From: Thermoprotei archaeon
GTDB taxonomy: Archaea; Thermoproteota; Thermoprotei_A; Sulfolobales; Ignisphaeraceae
NCBI GenBank assembly: GCA_003661905.1
Contig: QMXA01000041.1
Location: forward strand, 1-7,842
Direction of reading: 5' to 3'
Length of the DNA stretch: 7,842 bases
Each line of letters starts with the position of its first letter. Within the stretch, counting starts at the first letter, position 1. Of this stretch, positions 1-5,352 are shown piece after piece. The notes below the pieces were generated by a model that was not told where the DNA came from, made no database searches, and saw only the letters and a program-made list of their open reading frames with translations. The translations under genes were made by a program, and so were the position numbers.

Positions 1-1
1 A

Positions 2-280
2 GCATATAGAATACAGCCAACAGGTTATTGGAAGACAAATGTAGCTCAAGGAGCTAAAGTTAAAGCTCTAAAACCAGATAAGGAACTCGAGGAATTAGCC
101 ATAAAATCAACAGAAGTTCTAGGACTTCACTATTCAGGTGTTGATATTGCAGAGAGTAATGAGGGATACATAGTGTTAGAAGTTAATGCCTCCCCAAATT
201 GGAAAGGATTAATGAAAGCAACAGGAATAAACCCTGCAAAATATATAGCTAAGCATATCATAGAACTTATAAGGAAGTAG
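2..280 (+). CDS. RimK-family ATP-grasp ligase, C-terminal part (5' end outside window)
   Basis: Only the last 92 codons are present, ending in TAG at 278-280. The reading frame is open from base 2. Visible hallmarks of the RimK/MptN/LysX group of ATP-grasp carboxylate-amine ligases are the loop GYWKTNVAQGA (residues 8-18 of the fragment), GVDIA (46-50) and LEVNASPNWKGL (59-70). In this family Asp48, Glu60 and Asn62 would be the Mg-ATP ligands. The segment KATGINPAKYIAKHI closes the fold as in RimK and the methanopterin glutamate ligase MptN. These enzymes use ATP to join an amino acid, usually glutamate, to a carboxylate on a protein or cofactor. The ending NASPNWKG is closer to RimK/MptN than to the NxxxEFKG form I recall for the lysine-biosynthesis enzyme LysX. 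The substrate cannot be told from this part, because the specificity region is outside the window. Confidence 0.88.
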   Translation, partial: AYRIQPTGYWKTNVAQGAKVKALKPDKELEELAIKSTEVLGLHYSGVDIAESNEGYIVLEVNASPNWKGLMKATGINPAKYIAKHIIELIRK

Positions 281-341
281 CCCTATGATGAATAGCAAAC
301 CATGCGCATAAATTGATGCGCGAAGACTCTCGCTCTGAGGG
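281..341 (+). ncRNA. Probable C/D box guide sRNA filling a convergent intergenic gap
   Basis: The gap between the ligase stop and the stop of the minus-strand Lrp gene carries a perfect C box ATGATGA (285-291) and a D box CTGA (335-338). They are flanked by CCC (281-283) and GGG (339-341), which can form the terminal stem of a kink-turn RNA. A central TTGATGC (313-319) resembles a C' box, and CATA (307-310) could be a degenerate D' box. The middle also holds a perfect 6-bp inverted repeat, GCGCAT/ATGCGC (304-309 with 316-321), which competes with or replaces the C'/D' motif. The presumed guide next to the D box ends at 334, so by the D+5 rule the base opposite T330 would be methylated. Both guide spaces are about 15 nt, slightly long. 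A bidirectional terminator hairpin is the main alternative. The boxes and stem are seen; guide function is inferred. Confidence 0.55.
304..321. repeat. Perfect 6-bp inverted repeat GCGCAT-N6-ATGCGC
   Basis: The two arms, 304-309 and 316-321, are exactly complementary around the loop AAATTG. The element lies between the stops of two convergent genes. It could be the apical hairpin of the sRNA called here, or a terminator working on both strands. No clear T-rich tract follows directly on the + strand, which argues mildly against an intrinsic terminator. Confidence 0.5.
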
Positions 342-815
342 TCAGAAAAGTACTGATGAAACAGATTCTTCTTTAATTGTTCTAAGTACATACAGTGTAC
401 GAGTCTCGAGTACTCCAGGAATGGATCCGAGTTTATCTATGAGTTGTGAAAGCTCCTCATTACTTCTAGCCACTACTTTCATAACTATATGAAACTCACC
501 GGTTATTTCATATACGTCAATTGTGTTTGAGAAAACTTTAATCTGCGAAATTGCTTCTCTGTATCTATCTGGACTTAGTTTCAGCATTATTAGAGCTCGA
601 ATAGTATAGCCTAATTTAGCTAAGTCAATACTAGCTGTATAGCCTCTAAGCACTCCTATTTTCTCTAATCTACGTATTCTAACATAGATAGAAGCTTCAC
701 TAAGACCTAACTCTCTAGCAATTCTACTAAATGGTGTTCTAGCATTAGTTACTAAAATTCGAAGTATTTTACGATCTTTCTCATCGAGTTCAAATCTTTC
801 TCTATGATAACTCAT
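342..815 (-). CDS. Lrp/AsnC-family transcriptional regulator
   Basis: A 157-residue DNA-binding regulator with the two standard Lrp domains. An N-terminal winged helix-turn-helix (residues about 9-60) starts with LDEKDRKILRILVTNAR and has the recognition helix SEASIYVRIRRLE. A C-terminal RAM ligand-binding and oligomerisation domain (about 67-147) contains VYEITGEFHIVMKV and ends GVLETRTLYVLRTIKE. The usual Asp in the glycine turn of the RAM domain (G-x-x-D) is His109 here, so the effector may be unusual or absent. The ATG at 815 was chosen over a TTG at 830: the TTG would overlap the preceding gene by 8 bases and has no Shine-Dalgarno box, whereas the ATG has GTGAG just upstream. It is the last gene of a minus-strand operon with threonine ammonia-lyase, so control of amino-acid genes, including its own operon, is likely. 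The effector is not known. Confidence 0.92.
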   Translation of the reverse strand: MSYHRERFELDEKDRKILRILVTNARTPFSRIARELGLSEASIYVRIRRLEKIGVLRGYTASIDLAKLGYTIRALIMLKLSPDRYREAISQIKVFSNTIDVYEITGEFHIVMKVVARSNEELSQLIDKLGSIPGVLETRTLYVLRTIKEESVSSVLF

Positions 816-822
816 AATCTCA

Positions 823-1173
823 CTACTCAAGCATTCTTATATTGAAACCTTGAGATCTAAAACTATTTATAATAATCTTAGCTACATGTACTAAGTCATT
901 CGGATCTAAGCACAGTATCTCTATTCTAAGCACGGCTGTTTGTGGTATGGAGATTTGAGGAGTATAAGGAGCTCTACCAATTGTAGGTAGGACTTTTACT
1001 AAGCAATTTCTCTTTACAGCTACAGCTGTTGCTCCTTGAATTAATTTATCTTCACACCCAAGTATGTTGAGAATATTACGTAGCTTAACTATGATTTCCT
1101 CAGGTGTTATTCCTAGCGGTTGAGCTTCAAGTATTAATGAAAAACACCTATTCGGCCTTGAATGCAAAGCCAA
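823..1173 (-). CDS. Unrecognised 116-residue protein, possible ferredoxin-like (ACT/RAM-like) fold
   Basis: I do not recognise the family. By eye the strand and helix order is beta (CFSLILEA, residues 10-17), alpha (TPEEIIVKLRNILNILG), beta (AVAVKRNCLVKVLP), beta (AVLRIEILCLD), alpha (NDLVHVAKIIINSFRSQG), beta (FNIRML). That is the beta-alpha-beta-beta-alpha-beta order of ferredoxin-like folds, which include the ACT and RAM amino-acid sensing domains. The assignment is inference without sequence motif support. The TTG start at 1173 lies inside the 3' end of the threonine ammonia-lyase gene (26-base overlap). It has the box GAGGT at 1183-1187, 9 bases upstream. The stop at 823 is 7 bases before the preferred ATG of the Lrp gene. 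Tight packing between an ACT-domain enzyme and an Lrp regulator suggests a role in sensing or regulating amino-acid metabolism. A Pcc1-like small subunit was considered but not supported. Confidence 0.75.
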   Translation of the reverse strand: MALHSRPNRCFSLILEAQPLGITPEEIIVKLRNILNILGCEDKLIQGATAVAVKRNCLVKVLPTIGRAPYTPQISIPQTAVLRIEILCLDPNDLVHVAKIIINSFRSQGFNIRMLE

Positions 1174-2371
1174 GGGATTTCAACCTCTTAATAATTCTAT
1201 TCACAATATCTATACTAGGTACTTCAACTATTAACTCAACTTGCGCATGCCAGGGATCTACAAGAGGTTCAAATCTATTATGATATATCTCAACTATGTT
1301 ACCCCGTTCCTCAGCTATTATTTGTAGAACTCTACTTAGTGACCCTGGAACATCAGGTATGCTTCCCCTTAGACTAACTATTCTTCCTATGCTTGATAGA
1401 CCGCGAAGTATTATTCTATATATGGCTGTCAAATCAACATTACCGCCACTAATTATAGTCACAACTTTCTTACCCCTTACATTAATCTTTCCACTTAGTA
1501 ACGCTGCTAAACCTGCTGCTCCTGCTCCTTCGGCCAATATCTTATTTCGTTCAAGTAATAAGTACATTGCCTGAGCTATTTCATCTTCACTAACAGTTAC
1601 AATATCATCAACAAGCTCTGATATTATTCTAAATGTTATATCTCCAGGTTTCTTGGTAACTAATCCATCTGCTAATGAGGGTTTTGCCTCAATCTCTACA
1701 GGTTTACCAGCTTTTATTGACATTTTCATTTTGGGAGCGTTTTCAGGCTCTACACCAATTATCTTAACAGAGCTTCCTCTGAGCTTCCTAATAACTGTGG
1801 CTATTCCAGATGCTAAACCTCCTCCACCTATTTGAACTATGAATACATCTATATCACTGAGTTCTTTTAGAATTTCGAGAGCTATAGTACCTTGACCCGC
1901 TATTACATCTAGATCATCAAATGCATGTACGAATTCATAGCCTTTCTCTTCAGCTATTTCTTTTGCTTTTTCATACGCTTCATCATATACTTTACCATAG
2001 AGAATAACATCTGCACCATAGCTCTTTGTAGCTTCTATTTTACTTATGGAAGCTGTTTCGGGCATAACTATTATTGAATTAAGACCAAAAACTGATGCTG
2101 CATAGGCTACTCCTTGAGCATGGTTACCTGCTGATGCTGCGATAACACCTCTAGACTTACTGCTTTGAGCAATTTTGTACACCTTATACAAAGCACCACG
2201 AACTTTAAACGCACCTGTTTTTTGTAGATTCTCATATTTTAAATAAATAATGCCTCCTGTCATTCGAGAAAATGTAGCACTTCTATCTAATGGTGTTTTA
2301 TGGATATAACTCGATATAACTTCGTGAGCTTTAACGCATTCTTTGTATAATTTATCTAGACCTATATTCAA
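1148..2371 (-). CDS. ilvA: Threonine ammonia-lyase (threonine dehydratase) with C-terminal ACT domain
   Basis: A 407-residue PLP enzyme of fold type II that converts L-threonine to 2-oxobutanoate and ammonia in the cytoplasm, normally the first step to isoleucine or a catabolic step. The PLP lysine is Lys56 in KTGAFKVRGA. The substrate loop SAGNHAQG is at 80-87, the phosphate-binding glycine loop GGGGLASG at 182-189, and the SGGN motif contacting the pyridine ring at 308-311. Residues about 328-405 (IVSLRGSIPDVPGSLSRV onward) form one ACT domain, the usual effector site. Length and domain order are typical of single-ACT IlvA/TdcB enzymes. The TTG at 2371 is the only usable start, since an in-frame TAG lies 9 bases upstream. 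The GAGGAG box almost touches it, so a very short leader is possible. Biosynthetic and catabolic forms cannot be separated by sequence alone, so the symbol is by family. First gene of the operon with the 116-residue protein and Lrp. Confidence 0.95.
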   Translation of the reverse strand: MNIGLDKLYKECVKAHEVISSYIHKTPLDRSATFSRMTGGIIYLKYENLQKTGAFKVRGALYKVYKIAQSSKSRGVIAASAGNHAQGVAYAASVFGLNSIIVMPETASISKIEATKSYGADVILYGKVYDEAYEKAKEIAEEKGYEFVHAFDDLDVIAGQGTIALEILKELSDIDVFIVQIGGGGLASGIATVIRKLRGSSVKIIGVEPENAPKMKMSIKAGKPVEIEAKPSLADGLVTKKPGDITFRIISELVDDIVTVSEDEIAQAMYLLLERNKILAEGAGAAGLAALLSGKINVRGKKVVTIISGGNVDLTAIYRIILRGLSSIGRIVSLRGSIPDVPGSLSRVLQIIAEERGNIVEIYHNRFEPLVDPWHAQVELIVEVPSIDIVNRIIKRLKSLGFAFKAE

Positions 2372-2398
2372 ACTCCTCTACCATCAACTTAGTAGTTG

Positions 2399-2414
2399 AG
2401 AGATATATTAAGAC
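2399..2414. promoter_or_regulatory. Shared TATA-like element between divergent genes
   Basis: The 73 bases between the threonine ammonia-lyase start and the next + strand start contain the near-symmetric sequence AGATATATTAAG. Its core ATATATTA is at 2403-2410. An archaeal TATA box about 26 bases upstream of initiation would give starts near 2433 on the + strand and 2381 on the - strand, both leaving very short leaders. This fits the closeness of both start codons. Assignment is by position and composition only. Confidence 0.45.
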
Positions 2415-2444
2415 TGCTAGCGAAGAATACTCAGGTCAAGAAGC

Positions 2445-2672
2445 ATGGCACATTACATAGCTGAAATATCTTCAATAAATGAATTAGAAAGCACGATATC
2501 AAAGCTTAAACGTAGATTAAGGAAAGGTGAGAGGGTTAAGTTAATATTAAATGATGTGAATTTAATTAATCATGTAGCTAGGTTATCAATGAAGTATGGA
2601 CTTTCACTTATAAGTGCTGAGGAAACTCATGGAAATAGAATAATTATTGAATTTGAAAACAGGTTCAAGTAA
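2445..2672 (+). CDS. Small cysteine-free protein, 75 residues, unknown function
   Basis: I do not recognise it with confidence. It starts at ATG 2445 with the box AGGT at 2433-2436, 8 bases before the start. The layout suggests an N-terminal helix (INELESTISKLKRRLRKG), a strand (VKLILND), a second helix (NLINHVARLSMKYG), and two strands (LSLISAEETHG and NRIIIEFENR). The second half is similar in layout to the TusA/SirA fold, whose members end in a helix followed by a two-strand hairpin. The TusA catalytic CPxP motif is absent and there is no cysteine at all, so sulfur transfer through a cysteine is excluded. The protein is basic in its first half. It is transcribed away from the threonine ammonia-lyase operon, and a C/D box sRNA begins 30 bases after its stop, possibly on the same transcript. 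Confidence 0.75.
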   Translation: MAHYIAEISSINELESTISKLKRRLRKGERVKLILNDVNLINHVARLSMKYGLSLISAEETHGNRIIIEFENRFK

Positions 2673-2701
2673 ATTTAGTAAGCGTGTATCAAATAGTTTA
2701 A

Positions 2702-2762
2702 AAGGCTATGAAGATACCGTGCAGGAGCTGAGAGTTGATGAAACTCCCATGGTCTGAGCCTT
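2702..2762 (+). ncRNA. C/D box guide sRNA with two guide elements
   Basis: All parts of an archaeal double-guide C/D sRNA occur in order with normal spacing. The terminal stem is AAGGC (2702-2706) with GCCTT (2758-2762), five pairs. Then come C box ATGAAGA (2708-2714, one change from RUGAUGA), a 13-nt guide TACCGTGCAGGAG (2715-2727), D' box CTGA (2728-2731), a 3-nt spacer, C' box TTGATGA (2735-2741), a 12-nt guide AACTCCCATGGT (2742-2753) and D box CTGA (2754-2757). Such RNAs bind L7Ae, Nop5 and fibrillarin and direct 2'-O-methylation of the base paired to the fifth position before D or D'. By that rule the targets are U in CUCCU*GCACGGUA (D' guide) and U in ACCAU*GGGAGUU (D guide). No protein frame explains the segment, which lies between two genes. 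It may have its own promoter (AT-rich 2671-2680) or be processed from the upstream gene's transcript. Confidence 0.85.
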
Positions 2763-2771
2763 CTTAATATC

Positions 2772-2779
2772 TATTTATG
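2772..2779 (+). promoter_or_regulatory. Possible TATA box for the CitG-like gene
   Basis: TATTTATG lies in a short AT-rich stretch directly after the sRNA. Initiation about 26 bases downstream would fall near 2799-2803. That is just before GGGGT (2804-2808) and the candidate ATT start at 2815, and well before the TTG at 2860. Support is positional only. Confidence 0.3.
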
Positions 2780-2803
2780 TAGGGTGTATACAGAATTTGT
2801 GAA

Positions 2804-2817
2804 GGGGTTTAGCAATT
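2804..2817 (+). promoter_or_regulatory. Candidate ribosome site plus ATT start for the CitG-like gene
   Basis: GGGGT at 2804-2808 lies 6 bases before ATT at 2815-2817, in frame with the CitG-like gene. Starting there adds 15 residues (IKELTLLLTKNYVRA), which complete the helix that comes before KPG in this family. No ATG, GTG or TTG lies in frame between the upstream stop at 2800-2802 and 2860. A GTG at 2799 is one base out of frame. Removing a single G from the run 2804-2807 would join it to the gene. Confidence 0.4.
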
Positions 2818-2859
2818 AAAGAACTCACTCTATTACTTACGAAGAACTACGTTAGAGCA

Positions 2860-3684
2860 TTGCATCTAACCATATATTCATATATAAAACCAGGAACTAT
2901 TCACAGATTTGCTCCAACACATGACTGCGAATTGCTAATGGAAGTAGGTATTGTGATAGTTCCCCACATATTTGATGCTGTAGAGAGAGGATTTATGGTA
3001 GGTCATGGAGAAATAAGCATACCATCAATGAGAATAGGTGAAATAATAGCTGATGCACTTAGGGAAGCTAGAATAGTAACTACTAAAGTCCCACATGATC
3101 TCGTAGTAGCTAGTTTAATAACTACAAGCGGAATATCTTATGCACTAGCAACATATAGAAAACCAAGTATCAGTAATCTTAGACAGGCAAAGATAAGGAT
3201 CCTAAGGGGCTCAACATGGCAAGATGCTAAGTCTATTCTAAGAAGCTTCAAAGCCCATTGCCCCATGATAACATCTGTTCTAGATGAACTTGAACTCTCA
3301 GAGGGAAGAATAGAGTATGAGAAGATAAATCTTGAAGATTTATTCACTATTTTAGCAAATAGAATAAAGAGCTATTACTACCTACTCGAAAGATCATCAG
3401 AACCCTTGAAAGTAGCTGAAGCATTCATTGAAGTATATGAGAGAACAGGCAATATTCAAGTCGCTGTTGTTTTAGCTTATCTAGGGCTTTTAGAAGAGCT
3501 GCACTTACCTAAAGATCTCCATAACCAAATAAAAAGAATCAGAAGTAGTAAATTATCCTTCAGAGAAATAGGTCATGAATTAGTAAAATTGGACCAAGAG
3601 TTCAGAAAAAGAAACTATAGCTTTGACTATTTACTAATACCACTTTTCACAGGAGTACTTATGGGATTAACTTCGTATGCTTAG
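2860..3684 (+). CDS. Divergent CitG-family (triphosphoribosyl-dephospho-CoA synthase-like) protein
   Basis: The N-terminus contains YIKPGTIHRFAPTHD, matching the family signature PKPG-N-V-x-R. It is followed by a helical body (IFDAVERG, IPSMRIGEIIADALREA) as in CitG/MdcB proteins (COG1767). Characterised members join ATP and dephospho-CoA to make the prosthetic-group precursor of citrate lyase or malonate decarboxylase. Other family signatures look lost: the TNTxLG-type motif before the next helix reads KVPHDLVVASL (residues 76-86), and the later D-x-N-x-x-x-RGG motif is not apparent. The same reaction is therefore doubtful. No lyase or decarboxylase genes are nearby. The first standard start, TTG 2860, has no good ribosome site and cuts the conserved first helix. 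The frame is open back to the stop at 2800-2802, and the real start is probably upstream (ATT 2815). The stop is 2 bases from the convergent rhomboid gene. Confidence 0.7.
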   Translation: MHLTIYSYIKPGTIHRFAPTHDCELLMEVGIVIVPHIFDAVERGFMVGHGEISIPSMRIGEIIADALREARIVTTKVPHDLVVASLITTSGISYALATYRKPSISNLRQAKIRILRGSTWQDAKSILRSFKAHCPMITSVLDELELSEGRIEYEKINLEDLFTILANRIKSYYYLLERSSEPLKVAEAFIEVYERTGNIQVAVVLAYLGLLEELHLPKDLHNQIKRIRSSKLSFREIGHELVKLDQEFRKRNYSFDYLLIPLFTGVLMGLTSYA

Positions 3685-3686
3685 AA

Positions 3687-4466
3687 CTACACGAGGTAAT
3701 ATCCAGATGATAAATAACGATATACTCTTCTAAGTAATGATATATGTCTGGGATTTGCAAGAGCTACAGTAACGATTATTCCTGCTATGAATCCCCCTAT
3801 ATGAGCCCAGTAAGCTATTCCTGTAGCAATACCTGTTAAGCTCATGAGTGCTAGTACTAGCTGATAGATAAACCACATAACTATATAGATCTCTGCAGGA
3901 ATAACTAATGGTACATAAAAAACTATAGAAAGTAATTGAGCCCTTGGGAATAGAACATAGTAAGCTCCCATAACGCCGCTAATAGCACCGCTAGCCCCGA
4001 TAGAAACTACTGCCCATATTGCTAATGCTTCTCCTCTTAGTACTCTTGGATCTATAAGCAATGCTGCTGCTGGTAATAAAGCTATACTAAGGGTATTAAT
4101 TATATGAGCTATGAGACCTGCTAAAATGTAAAGAACAAAGAATCTTAATGAACCTAGAGCTTTCTCTACAGCACGACCAAATACGAAGAGAAATATCATA
4201 TTACCTAGTAAATGCATAGCATCTGCATGTACAAACATTGATGTAATTACTCTCCAAAAATTTGATATAGTAAATATATCAGTAGGTCTTGATCCAAGAA
4301 TATAAACCGTGTCTTCATATGTCATAACTCCTAAAATATTCGGATATATATTTAATAGAATAAATGTCAGTACATTTACGATTATTAATGAATATGTGAC
4401 TATCGATCTGCGCTTAGTAATAATGCTAAGTAATGTTTCAGCTTCATCACCTAATGGTAATGTCAT
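3687..4466 (-). CDS. Rhomboid-family intramembrane serine protease
   Basis: A 259-residue multi-pass membrane protease that would cleave transmembrane substrates inside the lipid bilayer. The catalytic serine is Ser159 in the GASGAISG motif, and the catalytic histidine is His222 in WAHIGGFIAG. The oxyanion and structural residues of the second helix are seen in FVHADAMHLLGNM (His80, His85, Asn89), the same H-x4-H-x3-N spacing as in GlpG. About six hydrophobic segments are visible, the first at about 25-40. The loop between helices before GASG is extended (residues about 130-152). The core is a normal size with no cytoplasmic fusion domain. ATG 4466 overlaps the stop of the phosphoesterase gene by ATGA. 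The box GGTGGTGAG (4469-4477), inside that gene's last codons, fits well. Translational coupling suggests the two are made together. The substrate is unknown. The 3' end nearly abuts the convergent CitG-like gene. Confidence 0.95.
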   Translation of the reverse strand: MTLPLGDEAETLLSIITKRRSIVTYSLIIVNVLTFILLNIYPNILGVMTYEDTVYILGSRPTDIFTISNFWRVITSMFVHADAMHLLGNMIFLFVFGRAVEKALGSLRFFVLYILAGLIAHIINTLSIALLPAAALLIDPRVLRGEALAIWAVVSIGASGAISGVMGAYYVLFPRAQLLSIVFYVPLVIPAEIYIVMWFIYQLVLALMSLTGIATGIAYWAHIGGFIAGIIVTVALANPRHISLLRRVYRYLSSGYYLV

Positions 4467-5239
4467 TTCTCACCACCTTTAACTTTTAAGAAACGCAATA
4501 ATCCCTTCTGTGTTTCCTCTCTACTTGATACTTTATGGAACTCTATCTTAGTAATACCTTTTCGAGCTGGTAAGGCTACATTGTATATTCTTGTAATTCC
4601 TAGAGATGCCTCTAGTACACGGGAATTATGTGCATGACCGTGTATGACTAAGTCTATTTGCGTTTCTCTTAGTATTCTTTCTAGAGATCTTGAACCTAAG
4701 TAAGGATATGCTGTAAATGGCTCTCCTTTAACAGTGATAAATGTAGGGGCATAGTGTGTTACTAATATCACTACTTCACATTTTTGCTTAGCTTTAACTA
4801 AAAGATCTCTTAGTACTTCAACTCTCTTCTTGTACATATACTCAATGCCTTTAATATTCTTCCTCTGCCATGGTGTTGGTTTCTCAAGAACGCCGCGACT
4901 ACCGACTATGCAGATCTTGATACCCTTAATTGTTAGGGTTAGTACTGAGTCACTTAGCCAGGTAATTTGACTATAGCTATTTATGAGCTTATCCTCTATA
5001 TCGAAATATTCTTCGTTACCAAATATAGCTACTATAGGGATATTTGGGAATTTCTTACATAGCGGATTTACAACAGTAGATAATGCATTAGTACGTCCGT
5101 GATCTATTATGTCACCAGCTAATATGATTATGTCTGGACTATAATTTAGAATAGCATTGAGGCTTGCTATGAAGAGAGGTAAATATCTAGGTGCATGTAC
5201 ATCACTAAATGCCAGTATATTGAGTTTCCTTATTAGCAT
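4463..5239 (-). CDS. Calcineurin-like metallophosphoesterase
   Basis: A 258-residue cytoplasmic protein with the five blocks of the binuclear metallophosphoesterase fold: SDVH (Asp13, His15), GDIIDHG (Asp43), GNEEY (Asn75), THYAP (His162) and GHAH (His202, His204). These supply the metal ligands for a two-metal phosphoesterase. In most members the third block is GNHE, where the histidine acts as general acid. Here it is Glu76, which may change the rate or the substrate. Several archaeal and YfcE/ICC-like branches tolerate changes at this place, so loss of activity should not be assumed. There is no signal peptide or membrane segment. ATG 5239 has AGGTAATGAG just upstream. It is the first gene of a two-gene minus-strand unit and overlaps the rhomboid gene by 4 bases. 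The C-terminal tail (about 236-258) is charged and lies beyond the core. The substrate cannot be told. Confidence 0.93.
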   Translation of the reverse strand: MLIRKLNILAFSDVHAPRYLPLFIASLNAILNYSPDIIILAGDIIDHGRTNALSTVVNPLCKKFPNIPIVAIFGNEEYFDIEDKLINSYSQITWLSDSVLTLTIKGIKICIVGSRGVLEKPTPWQRKNIKGIEYMYKKRVEVLRDLLVKAKQKCEVVILVTHYAPTFITVKGEPFTAYPYLGSRSLERILRETQIDLVIHGHAHNSRVLEASLGITRIYNVALPARKGITKIEFHKVSSREETQKGLLRFLKVKGGEK

Positions 5240-5293
5240 TTCTCATTACCTATTAAGTGCATCTACTTCACTATCTCATACAAGTTCCAGGAA

Positions 5294-5305
5294 TAATTTA
5301 AATAC
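5294..5305. promoter_or_regulatory. Shared TATA-like element between phosphoesterase and zinc-protein genes
   Basis: TTTAAATA at 5297-5304, within TAATTTAAATAC, is the best TATA candidate in the 113-base divergent gap. It is preceded by a purine-containing GGAATAA that could serve as a BRE. On the + strand initiation would be near 5323-5330, about 25 bases before ATG 5353. Its near-palindromic form would also serve the - strand, with initiation near 5273. Only one such element is seen for two divergent transcripts. Confidence 0.5.
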
Positions 5306-5352
5306 TTAGAGTTAAAATACCCCACATACACAAATAATTGAGGCAGAGAGCT

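Noticed and set aside
352..358. CTGATGA as a further C box
   Set aside because: The first base does not fit RUGAUGA, it lies inside the Lrp coding region, and no D box with a closing stem follows at the proper distance.
209..391. 60-codon open frame on the minus strand across the ligase 3' end and the Lrp 3' end
   Set aside because: It overlaps two well-supported genes and the sRNA, has no ribosome site or family features, and is best read as a shadow frame.
2..815. Reading the ligase and Lrp regulator as a LysX/LysM lysine-biosynthesis pair
   Set aside because: The ligase ending is RimK/MptN-like rather than LysX-like, the genes are convergent, and no other lysine genes are visible.
1296..1835. 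Two open frames on the + strand (1296-1574 and 1653-1835)
   Set aside because: Both lie wholly opposite the threonine ammonia-lyase gene, whose motifs are continuous; their low-complexity Pro/Leu/Ile content is typical of antisense frames.
3138..3347. 69-codon minus-strand open frame inside the CitG-like gene
   Set aside because: Antisense shadow with serine runs created by opposite-strand codons and no independent support.
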